From the NCBI GenBank assembly GCA_035906055.1, contig JAMIFV010000007.1:1-15426 (forward strand): 15,426 nucleotides of DNA. The letters run 5' to 3'. Positions 1-6,496 of the stretch are shown in pieces. The notes below the pieces were generated by a model. The model was not told where the DNA came from. It saw nothing but the letters and a program-made list of their open reading frames with translations, and ran no database searches. This DNA comes from JAMIFV01 sp035906055 (GTDB taxonomy: Bacteria > Pseudomonadota > Alphaproteobacteria > Rickettsiales > JABCZZ01). Within the stretch, counting starts at the first letter, position 1. Every line of letters starts with the position of its first letter. The position numbers and the translations under genes were made by a program.

Positions 1-117
1 TCGGTGTCCCGATGCTCGCCAGCGATGCAGGCAATACGTGCATTTGTACGATTGAAGGCCGCGTTTCAGACCATTCTTTTTAGTCGAACTCCGGTGGCAC
101 TTAGGACAGTTTTTGAT
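1..117 (-). pseudogene. Transposase-like zinc-ribbon N-terminus, partial, frame offset from its ATG
   Basis: Read on the minus strand from 117 down to the window edge there are 39 open codons. They contain CPKC, a basic stretch including TKKNGLKRG, then CTYC and HRW. This CxxC-(about 20-25)-CxxC pattern with a central KNG is typical of zinc ribbons at the N-termini of several transposase families (IS1 InsA, IS1595 and IS256-related types). I cannot choose between them. No ATG, GTG or TTG lies in this frame before the first cysteine, and an in-frame TGA sits at 118-120. The only nearby ATG (119-121) is in another frame and stops after six codons. Removing one A from the A5 run just after that ATG would join ATG to the cysteine frame. 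This suggests a one-base indel, a slippage start, or an unusual ATC start. The C-terminal part lies outside the window. Confidence 0.4.
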
Positions 118-230
118 TCATTTCGTTTCAAACCATAGGTTAAAAGCATGATTCTAATACAATATATATCAAAAACAGCCCCCCATTTCTTTAATTATGC
201 CACGCTTTTTCACACGCCGTCGCCGGGTGC
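118..230. other. AT-rich intergenic stretch, no gene seen
   Basis: These 113 bases separate the 3' end of tyrS from the transposase-like fragment; both read leftward. The middle (about 148-200) is markedly AT-rich. I looked for an intrinsic terminator after tyrS and found no convincing GC stem followed by a T-run. A weak GNRA-capped 3-bp stem just after the stop codon is the best available. Any promoter for the fragment would lie here, but no hexamer pair with good spacing stands out. Confidence 0.5.
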
Positions 231-1514
231 TTACTGCGCGAGGAGTAGTCGGGCGTGGTGTTTCTTTCCTTTTGAGAGCTTTGCTTCGCCGTTTTCAAAG
301 TCGCTAAGGGCAAGCTTTCGGCCCGCATCCGTTACCGCCTGGTCATTGAGTTTTACGCCGCCGCCAGCTATCAGTTTTTTTGCGTCGCCTTTGCTTTCGG
401 CAAAACCAAGTTTTATCATTATCTCACGTATATCGGACGCCTCGCTGCCAAGATCGTTTTCTGTGAGCGTCAGCTCAGGCAATGCGCCGCCAAGGCCGCC
501 TTCTTCAAAAGTTTTGCGCGCGGTTTCGGCGGCTTCTTCGGCGGCGTGTCTGCCGTGGCAGAGGGTGGTTGCTTCGTTCGCCAGCACTTTCTTGGCGTGG
601 TTGATGCCAGCGCCGGATTTATCCGCCATAAGCGCGGCAATGTCTTCCAGCGAAAGCTCGGTGAAGAACTTCAGGAAGCGCTCCACGTCGCCGTCTTCGG
701 TGTTGCGCCAGAACTGCCAGTAATCGTAAGGGCTGCACATATCGGCATTGAGCCACACCGCGCCCGATTCGGTTTTTCCCATTTTGGTGCCGGATGCGGT
801 AGTGATAAGTTTTGTGGTGAGGCCAAAAATAGCTTCGTAGGTGTTGATCTGGCCCTGATTCTTTTTGGCCATCAGCCTGCGGTGCAGCTCCACGCCGCTG
901 ATGATATTGCCCCACTGGTCTGAGCCGCCGATCTGCAGGCGGCAGCCATGGTTCCTGTACAGGGTTACAAAGTCGTAGGCTTGCAGGATCATGTAATTGA
1001 ATTCAAGGAAACTCATCTCCGATTCCCGTTCCAGCCTGAGCTTTACCGAGTCCATGCTCAGCATCCGGTTGATGGAGAAGTGGCTGCCGTATTCACGCAG
1101 CATGTCCAGATAGCCAAGCGTGTCTGTCCAGTCGGCATTATTAAGCATCGAGGCGGCATTCTCGCCGTCAAAGTTTATAAATTTACCAAATACCGTCTGT
1201 ATGCCCTTCATGTTGGAGGCGATCGTTTCATCGGAAAGGGGCGGGCGTTCCGCGTCCTTGCCGGTAGGGTCGCCAAGGCGGGTTGTAGCGCCGCCCATGA
1301 GCACGAGGGGGCGGTGCCCACATTTCTGCAGCCAGCGCAGCACCATTATCTGCATAAGGCTGCCCACATGCAGGCTGGGGGCGGTGCAGTCAAAGCCGAT
1401 ATAGGCGGTGGCAGGCGTTTTCATGGCCGTGGCCAGCCCCTGTTCGTCGGTGCACTGGTGGATGAAGCCGCGTTCTTTTAGAATCTGCAGAAAATCGTTC
1501 TTGTCGGATTGCAT
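231..1514 (-). CDS. tyrS: Tyrosyl-tRNA synthetase (TyrRS)
   Basis: Cytoplasmic class Ic aminoacyl-tRNA synthetase that charges tRNA-Tyr with tyrosine in two ATP-dependent steps. The 427 residues match the usual bacterial length of about 420. The HIGH-equivalent HVGS is at residues 49-52, with the tyrosine-pocket segment GGSDQWGN at about 197-204. The KMSKS-loop equivalent is KMGKT at 244-248, close to the KFGKT form seen in many TyrRS. A C-terminal S4 RNA-binding domain spans about 360-427, with GGGVKLN typical of S4. The ATG at 1514 has an AGGA Shine-Dalgarno on the minus strand (1521-1524), six bases upstream. It diverges from anmK across 60 bp. All signature elements are intact, so the call is secure. 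Confidence 0.98.
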   Translation of the reverse strand: MQSDKNDFLQILKERGFIHQCTDEQGLATAMKTPATAYIGFDCTAPSLHVGSLMQIMVLRWLQKCGHRPLVLMGGATTRLGDPTGKDAERPPLSDETIASNMKGIQTVFGKFINFDGENAASMLNNADWTDTLGYLDMLREYGSHFSINRMLSMDSVKLRLERESEMSFLEFNYMILQAYDFVTLYRNHGCRLQIGGSDQWGNIISGVELHRRLMAKKNQGQINTYEAIFGLTTKLITTASGTKMGKTESGAVWLNADMCSPYDYWQFWRNTEDGDVERFLKFFTELSLEDIAALMADKSGAGINHAKKVLANEATTLCHGRHAAEEAAETARKTFEEGGLGGALPELTLTENDLGSEASDIREIMIKLGFAESKGDAKKLIAGGGVKLNDQAVTDAGRKLALSDFENGEAKLSKGKKHHARLLLAQ

Positions 1515-1544
1515 AGAGTTTCCTAGTGGTAAAGCGAATAAGAC

Positions 1545-1573
1545 GTTATAATAAGCTTAAACAGGGAACACAA
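1545..1573 (-). promoter_or_regulatory. Candidate tyrS promoter
   Basis: On the minus strand a TTGTGT -35-like hexamer (1568-1573) is followed, after 17 bases, by TATAAC (1545-1550), which matches five of six -10 consensus positions. Transcription would start about 25 bases before the tyrS ATG. The -10 overlaps the opposing anmK -10. Assigned by eye only. Confidence 0.35.
1547..1552 (+). promoter_or_regulatory. Candidate -10 box for anmK
   Basis: A perfect TATAAT lies about 22 bases before the anmK ATG on the plus strand, inside a near-palindromic GTTATAATAAG context. The -35 position (around 1523-1529) is poor. Transcription would begin near 1559, just before the AGGGAA ribosome binding site at 1563-1568. 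Confidence 0.35.
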
Positions 1574-1574
1574 G

Positions 1575-2669
1575 ATGGCAGAAGCAGTCTGGGCGCTGGG
1601 GTTGATGAGCGGTACGTCGCTGGATGGGGTGGACGCAGCCCTTATCCGAACCGACGGCAATGAAGTGCTGGAAATAGGGGAAAGCCTTACTTTGCCATAT
1701 TCCGAAGAGCAGCGTCGCCATTTCCGTGAGGCGGTTTATATGCGTGGCGATCTTGCCAGGATTGAGCAGGAAGTCACCCTTATTCATGCCGAAGCCGTTA
1801 AGGCATTGCTGCGCAAAGCCAGCAGGAAGGCGCATGAGATACGTGTTGTGGGCTTCCACGGCCAGACCATCAGCCACCGCCCGGCGGAAGGCATCACCTG
1901 GCAGATTGGCAACGGCGGCTTGCTGGCGGAAAAAACCGGCATTGACGTAGTATGCGATTTCCGCCGCCGTGACGTAGCCTCAGGCGGACAGGGTGCGCCG
2001 CTGGTGCCGCTCTATCATGCAGCGCTTACCAAGCATATGGACCTGCCGGTTGCCATACTGAACATTGGCGGCATCAGCAATGTTACATGGATAGGCCGCT
2101 CGGAAGTGACGGGAGAGGATATTCTCGCGCTGGATATCATGGCGTTCGATACAGGCCCCGGCAACGTGCTGCTCAATGAATGGGCTTTGCGCCATACCGG
2201 GGTGGATTGCGACCGGGACGGCAAGCTGGCTTTTGCCGGAAAAGTGAACCGGCAGGTGCTGGATTCCTACCTGAAAGATCCGTTCTTCGGGCTTTATCCG
2301 CCTAAATCGCTCGACCGTAATTATTTCACGCTCGCTCCCGTGGAGCGCCTGTGCGTGGAAGACGGCGCGGCAACGCTGACCGCTTTTACCGCAGCGGCAT
2401 TCGAGAACGCGCAGCATTATTTTCCCGTGGAGGCCAAGCGCTGGTATGTGACTGGCGGCGGCAGGCATAACCCGGCCTTGCTTAAAGCGATCGGCGAGCG
2501 GCTGGGTGACGTAAAGACCGTTGAGACGCTGGGCTGGAACGGCGACGCCCTTGAAGCGCAGGCTTTCGCCTTCCTTGCGGTGCGCTCGTTACACAAGCTT
2601 CCGCTTACGCTGCCCACGACAACAGGCACAAACAAGGCTGTTACAGGCGGCGCGCTCTATATCGCTTAA
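1575..2669 (+). CDS. anmK: Anhydro-N-acetylmuramic acid kinase
   Basis: Cytoplasmic cell-wall recycling kinase of the ASKHA fold. It hydrolyses the 1,6-anhydro ring of anhydro-MurNAc and phosphorylates it to MurNAc-6-phosphate, salvaging murein sugars. The 364-residue length fits the family. The N-terminal phosphate-binding motif GLMSGTSLDGVD is at residues 9-20, with GFHGQT at 93-98. NIGGISN (163-169) and FDTGPGN (191-197, carrying the expected catalytic aspartate) follow, and VTGGGRHNP is near 292-300. Translation starts at an ATG preceded by AGGGAA with six bases of spacing. It diverges from tyrS and converges on the GYF-membrane gene, with only 7 bp between the two stop codons and no room for a dedicated terminator. 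Confidence 0.97.
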   Translation: MAEAVWALGLMSGTSLDGVDAALIRTDGNEVLEIGESLTLPYSEEQRRHFREAVYMRGDLARIEQEVTLIHAEAVKALLRKASRKAHEIRVVGFHGQTISHRPAEGITWQIGNGGLLAEKTGIDVVCDFRRRDVASGGQGAPLVPLYHAALTKHMDLPVAILNIGGISNVTWIGRSEVTGEDILALDIMAFDTGPGNVLLNEWALRHTGVDCDRDGKLAFAGKVNRQVLDSYLKDPFFGLYPPKSLDRNYFTLAPVERLCVEDGAATLTAFTAAAFENAQHYFPVEAKRWYVTGGGRHNPALLKAIGERLGDVKTVETLGWNGDALEAQAFAFLAVRSLHKLPLTLPTTTGTNKAVTGGALYIA

Positions 2670-2676
2670 GAGCACA

Positions 2677-3540
2677 TTACATGAATGTTTCGTCGTACAT
2701 CTCGCTGATGGCTGCCATGGTGATGGGCAGGGAGATGATCATCGGGATAAGGAACAGCAATCCGAACAGGAAGTTGATGATCAGCAGTGCAAAGATGATG
2801 CCGGTCGTTTCCATTCCCTTGCTGCGTATGGTCTTACGGCTGGTTTCCAATGCATCCCAGAAGTTCATGCCCTTATCAAGTATGAGCAGCGGCGCGAAGA
2901 TGAAAATGGTCAGCTTATAAAAACCCGGCAGCGCAACAATGAGCAGGCCGACGACAGCAGCGCTTCCGCCTGAAACCATAAGCAGGATGCCGCAGATAAT
3001 GAAAAACGACATCATCAGGGACGCGATGAACAACGCCTTGCGGTGCGGCTGCATTTTCAGCTTGATAAAACTGTAATCCACCGGTTGCCCGCGCACCATG
3101 CGCAGCACGGAATAGAAATAGCCGGTAAAGAAATACTGCGCCAGTATCAGGGAAGTGGCATAGCCAAGCATTTCCAGCGTAGGGGGGAACAATATGGAAA
3201 TTACGCCTGTGGAAACCAGAAGAAATACCACATAGCAGCCGGAATACAGCGTTGAAAGCTGGTTAGCCTGCAGGAAATTCCAGCCGTTCCTCAGCCACAG
3301 GCTGAGCGGTTTGCTTTTTTTATTAACCGTATCATTCATGGAAACGGTTTCTGTTTGCGCTTCTTCAAGGAAGTCGGCTATCTCTTCGATCTCGGACGCT
3401 TTGCATGCAGGTGAAAATTTATCAAGGCTGATCTGGGTGTTCCCGGTGATGGAACCGTTCCTGATTTTTTTTACGATATATACGAGGTCATACGGGCCTG
3501 CGTGGTTGCCGACATCGTCGAGGATATAATATGTACTCAT
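2677..3540 (-). CDS. GYF_2-like domain polytopic membrane protein, function unknown
   Basis: A 287-residue protein in two parts. Residues 3-57 (YYILDDVGNHAGPYD, then IRNGSITGNTQI) resemble a GYF_2-type domain: an aromatic start, a GPY turn and a G.I...T.I strand. Such domains often sit at the cytoplasmic N-terminus of bacterial membrane proteins and probably bind proteins. A polar linker (58-80) follows, then about five hydrophobic segments near 98-118, 123-145, 168-190, 195-222 and 245-275. A short segment with LDKGMNFWDALETSRK precedes the last, a feature I associate with uncharacterised integral membrane proteins of DUF975/YciC-like appearance. No catalytic motif is visible. The ATG overlaps the stop of the upstream MarR gene (ATGA, 3537-3540), with an AGGAG 11 bases upstream. 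This implies translational coupling and a shared role. The domain call is by pattern only. Confidence 0.75.
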   Translation of the reverse strand: MSTYYILDDVGNHAGPYDLVYIVKKIRNGSITGNTQISLDKFSPACKASEIEEIADFLEEAQTETVSMNDTVNKKSKPLSLWLRNGWNFLQANQLSTLYSGCYVVFLLVSTGVISILFPPTLEMLGYATSLILAQYFFTGYFYSVLRMVRGQPVDYSFIKLKMQPHRKALFIASLMMSFFIICGILLMVSGGSAAVVGLLIVALPGFYKLTIFIFAPLLILDKGMNFWDALETSRKTIRSKGMETTGIIFALLIINFLFGLLFLIPMIISLPITMAAISEMYDETFM

Positions 3541-3908
3541 GCTACAAACATCTCCTGTGGTTCATGGCGCGACACCGAGTTGATGATCTCGGCGAATTCG
3601 CTTAAATAGACAGAACCCTTAACCGTCCTCTGGATATGCACGATCCTGCTGTCATTCTCATCGCGCTTGCGTCGCACCAGTCCGAGCTTGGCCAGCGTAT
3701 CCACGGCGCGGCACACAGCAGGTTTGGAGATAAGCAGGTTCTCAGAGAGCGCTTTAATGCTGTGCGGCGGCGGCGAGAGGTATACGGTGAGCAGTATGCC
3801 CGTCTGGCGTGTGGAAAGGTCATAGGCGTTATTCTGCAGGCCGCGCACGACGATATCCCTCCACAGAGTAAGGGCTTCACGCATGGTAAATGACGGACTT
3901 GCCTGCAT
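3537..3908 (-). CDS. Short MarR-type winged-helix transcriptional regulator
   Basis: A 123-residue DNA-binding protein. After an N-terminal helix (about 8-25), residues 31-47 carry the LSTRQTGILLTVY helix typical of MarR-like proteins. The helix-turn-helix spans about 50-77 (IKALSENLLISKPAVCRAVDTLAKLGLV), and the wing is at 78-92 (RRKRDENDSRIVHI, resembling the MarR D.R signature). At 123 residues it is shorter than most MarR proteins (about 140-150), and the C-terminal dimerisation helices look reduced. It is the first gene of a two-gene unit and overlaps the GYF-membrane gene by 4 bp. A candidate promoter with an inverted repeat lies just upstream, suggesting self-regulation. No clear Shine-Dalgarno precedes the ATG at 3908. 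An internal ATG (residue 9) is possible but has no better signal. Confidence 0.85.
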   Translation of the reverse strand: MQASPSFTMREALTLWRDIVVRGLQNNAYDLSTRQTGILLTVYLSPPPHSIKALSENLLISKPAVCRAVDTLAKLGLVRRKRDENDSRIVHIQRTVKGSVYLSEFAEIINSVSRHEPQEMFVA

Positions 3909-3943
3909 AAAATAGCATTTATTATTAGATTGTGATGGCGCGG

Positions 3944-3971
3944 ATTATACTGATTTGTTCGTACTTATCCA
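3944..3971 (-). promoter_or_regulatory. Candidate promoter of the MarR/GYF operon
   Basis: On the minus strand TGGATA (3966-3971, four of six -35 matches) and a perfect TATAAT (3944-3949) are separated by 16 bases. The start point would be near 3937, giving a leader of about 29 bases before the MarR ATG. The promoter makes this pair independent of the upstream envelope operon. Confidence 0.5.
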
Positions 3972-3987
3972 GTGTTCTTTGTACGAA
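3958..3987. promoter_or_regulatory. Inverted repeat, probable operator over the MarR promoter
   Basis: TTCGTAC (3958-3964) and GTACGAA (3981-3987) form a perfect 7-bp inverted repeat with 16 bases between the arms. The arm centres are 23 bp apart, roughly two helical turns. One arm lies between -35 and -10; the other lies just upstream of -35 and begins three bases past the aminopeptidase stop codon. The position suits a dimeric repressor such as the adjacent MarR protein; that link is inferred. Confidence 0.45.
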
Positions 3988-3989
3988 AT

Positions 3990-5357
3990 TCATTTCACGG
4001 ATTTTTTAAATCGCTCAGCAATATAGCTGAACAATGCGCGTATGGCCATCGCTTCACCACCTGCCGGGCGGCCAGGGCGTTTACTGAGGTTCCATGCCAT
4101 CATGTCGATATGCGCCCAGTCCCTGGTTTCGCTCACGAATTCTTTCAGGTACAGCGCAGCGGTGATCGCTCCGGCATAGCCGCTGTCGGGTGCGCTGTTG
4201 ATATCCGCCGTCTGGCTGTTGAGCATATCGCGGTAACCTCCCCAGAGAGGCAGGCGCCAGAAGGGATCATTGGTTTTTTCGCTGTGGCTGGCCAGCGATG
4301 CGGCAAGCGTATCGGAAGGGGTGAAGAGGGCGGGGATATCCGTGCCCAGCGCCGTGCGAGCCGCGCCGGTGAGGGTGGCGCAATCGATAAGCAGGTCTGG
4401 TTTTTCCTTATCCGCCTCGTACAGCGCGTCACACAGGATTATGCGGCCTTCGGCATCGGTATTGCCGATCTCAACCGTGATGCCTTTGCGGGTATTGATG
4501 ATGTCGAACGGGCGGTAAGCGTTGCCCGATATGCTGTTTTCCACTGCGGGAACCAGCAGGCGCAGGCGAACGGGTAACCTCGCATGCATGATCATGCGGG
4601 CGAGCGCCAGCAGGCTTGCAGCGCCTCCCATGTCTTTTTTCATCAGTTTCATGCCGGAGGAAGGCTTGATGTCCAGCCCGCCGGAATCAAAGCAGACGCC
4701 TTTGCCCACCAGTGTCACTTTGGGGTGTCTGGGGTTACCCCAACGGATATCCACCAGCCTTGGTGCGCGCGAGCTTGCCTTGCCTACCTCGTAAATGGCA
4801 GGATAGTTTTTGGCCAGAAGCTGTTCGCCCACGATTTCAGAATAGTCGGCCTTATAAGCGCGTGCCACATGTTTGCAGGCGGAAGCCAGTTCTTCGGGGC
4901 CGAGGTCGTTTGCGGGGGTATTGATGAGGTCGCGTGCGAGGCAGATGCTTTCCGCCTGATGCTCAATGGCGGCGGCGTCGATACCGGCAGGGGGCATAAG
5001 CATTGCAAAGGGTTTGTCCGGCTTGTTCTTGTATTTGCTGAAACGGTATGAACCAAGCAGCCAGCCCAGATAAAGCGCTTCAGCGTCTTTGGCGGCCAGT
5101 TTGCCTTCAATTTTATATTCACCGGGCGAAAGCCTTTCCGGCAGACCGGCGATGCTCCATATAGAAAGCTCCTCTGCAACGCCCGCCACGCAGATAATGC
5201 TGCCTTTGGAAGGGATCAGGCAGAACTCTTCTTTCTTTGCAGTGAAGTTCTGGCTTTCCAGCCATTGCACCACGTCGGAAGGCTGTTTCTTTATCCAGTG
5301 GCTGAAAGTTTTCTGGTTCAGCAGGATGACAGGGATAACGTTGGAATTGCGGTTCAT
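3990..5357 (-). CDS. M17 family leucyl aminopeptidase
   Basis: Cytoplasmic dizinc metallo-aminopeptidase that removes N-terminal residues from peptides. With the start chosen here it has 455 residues. The C-terminal catalytic domain carries the family motifs: GKGVCFDSGG (about 218-227) with the catalytic lysine and a metal aspartate, KKDMGG (240-245) with a second metal aspartate, and NTDAEGR (299-305) with the Asp and Glu ligands and the catalytic arginine. All expected residues are present. The N-terminal domain is divergent. It belongs to the shorter family members, not classic PepA of about 500 residues, so no symbol is given. The ATG at 5357 overlaps the lpxB stop (ATGA) and follows a good GGTGGAG. 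An ATG at 5378 would add seven residues and deeper overlap. It is last in the envelope operon, followed by the MarR promoter. Confidence 0.93.
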   Translation of the reverse strand: MNRNSNVIPVILLNQKTFSHWIKKQPSDVVQWLESQNFTAKKEEFCLIPSKGSIICVAGVAEELSIWSIAGLPERLSPGEYKIEGKLAAKDAEALYLGWLLGSYRFSKYKNKPDKPFAMLMPPAGIDAAAIEHQAESICLARDLINTPANDLGPEELASACKHVARAYKADYSEIVGEQLLAKNYPAIYEVGKASSRAPRLVDIRWGNPRHPKVTLVGKGVCFDSGGLDIKPSSGMKLMKKDMGGAASLLALARMIMHARLPVRLRLLVPAVENSISGNAYRPFDIINTRKGITVEIGNTDAEGRIILCDALYEADKEKPDLLIDCATLTGAARTALGTDIPALFTPSDTLAASLASHSEKTNDPFWRLPLWGGYRDMLNSQTADINSAPDSGYAGAITAALYLKEFVSETRDWAHIDMMAWNLSKRPGRPAGGEAMAIRALFSYIAERFKKSVK

Positions 5358-6496
5358 ATCTTTCTCCACCATATGCATTTGATGACTTCCTGCGCGGCAA
5401 GCATATTGGGTGATATGGTGTTATCCCCCTTGAGCATGCGTATCGCTTCGCCGCATGCGGCGCGTTGCGCGTTCCTTGCATCGGCGCTGGCAAGCTGCAA
5501 CAGATGCGACGATATCTCCTGCACATTGCAGCGTTCCTGAATAAGTTCGGGCACTATCTCAGCTTTAGTCGCGATGTTGACCAGGCTTGCGTAAGGAATC
5601 TGTATCATGCGCCGTATCAGCCACGCGGAAAGCGCATTCACTTTGTGCGCCACCACCATCGGCACGCCCGCCACGGCCAGCTCCAGCGTGATAGTACCCG
5701 ACTTGCTGAGCGCTATGGAGGCCGCCGCAAACGCATCCTGCTTTTCGTTTATATCCGCGATGATAGTACCTTCGGGCACGAGTGTCTTAATCGTATCACG
5801 CACCAGCGAACCGGCCAGTATCACCGGCACATAACTGCCAAGCGTTTTTGCCGCCTGCATGAAAATATCCAGATGCATCTTTACTTCGCCAGGGCGGCTT
5901 CCGGGCAGGATAAGCAAAATATCCGCACTGGCGGGGATATTATATTTCGCACGGAAGCTTTCAGCATTGCCGTGCGGGTTCTGCCAGATTACCGGATGCC
6001 CGGTGAATACGCTATGCAGTCCTTGCCGTTCAAAATAAGGCGGCTCGAAGGGCAGCAACGTGAGCAGCAGATCGAACAGCCTGGCGGTTTTGATCGCACG
6101 CTTGGGTTTATAAGCCCAAACGCTCGGCGCCACATAATGAATACGCTTGATGTTTCGTGTGGCCTCTGCTTCCTGCAAAGCGGAGGCGAGGCGGAAATTG
6201 AAGCCCGGCGAATCGATAGTGATCACTGCAGAAGGGCGTTTTTCCTGAATATCCGCATGGGTCTGCCTGATACGACGGAGTATCTGCGGGATATGTGGCA
6301 CGACTTCGGCAAAGCCCATGATGGCCAGCTCGTTGTACGGGAAGAGGCTTTCGAGTCCTTCTTTCTGCATGGCAGCGCCGCCGATGCCTGCAAAGCGGAT
6401 ATCCGGCAGGTCAACGCGCAGGCCGCGCATGAGCCCGGCGCCAAGCGCATCGCCTGAAGGCTCACCGGCTACCAGATAAATGAGCGGGGATTTCAT
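5354..6496 (-). CDS. lpxB: Lipid-A-disaccharide synthase
   Basis: Peripheral inner-membrane glycosyltransferase (GT19) that joins 2,3-diacylglucosamine-1-phosphate (lipid X) to UDP-2,3-diacylglucosamine, releasing UDP and forming the lipid A disaccharide. The 380 residues match the family. The N-terminal GEPSGD signature is at residues 11-16, FAGIGG at 35-40 and VITIDSPGFN at 91-100. YVAPSVWAYKP is at 121-131 and LPGSRPGEV at 197-205. SGTITLELAVAGVPMVVAHK at 266-285 lies in the nucleotide-sugar site. The start codon overlaps the lpxI stop by four bases (ATGA), and its own stop overlaps the aminopeptidase start the same way. It therefore sits in a tightly coupled chain, directly after the gene that makes its acceptor substrate. 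Confidence 0.98.
   Translation of the reverse strand: MKSPLIYLVAGEPSGDALGAGLMRGLRVDLPDIRFAGIGGAAMQKEGLESLFPYNELAIMGFAEVVPHIPQILRRIRQTHADIQEKRPSAVITIDSPGFNFRLASALQEAEATRNIKRIHYVAPSVWAYKPKRAIKTARLFDLLLTLLPFEPPYFERQGLHSVFTGHPVIWQNPHGNAESFRAKYNIPASADILLILPGSRPGEVKMHLDIFMQAAKTLGSYVPVILAGSLVRDTIKTLVPEGTIIADINEKQDAFAAASIALSKSGTITLELAVAGVPMVVAHKVNALSAWLIRRMIQIPYASLVNIATKAEIVPELIQERCNVQEISSHLLQLASADARNAQRAACGEAIRMLKGDNTISPNMLAAQEVIKCIWWRKI
5364..5370 (-). promoter_or_regulatory. Ribosome binding site fixing the aminopeptidase start
   Basis: GGTGGAG on the minus strand lies six bases before the ATG at 5357. It supports that start over the ATG at 5378, which would place this site inside the coding region. 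It lies within the 3' end of lpxB. Confidence 0.6.

Noticed and set aside
181..235. Possible intrinsic terminator after tyrS
   Set aside because: Only a 3-bp stem with a GNRA-like loop could be drawn and there is no T-run in the right direction.
3958..3987. The TTCGTAC/GTACGAA repeat as a terminator for the aminopeptidase gene
   Set aside because: The loop is 16 bases, the stem is only moderately GC and no T-run follows on the minus strand. Its overlap with the MarR promoter fits an operator better.
5465..6457. Long open frame (330 codons) antisense to lpxB
   Set aside because: It lies wholly over a conserved gene with intact motifs, has no recognisable domain and resembles a composition shadow.
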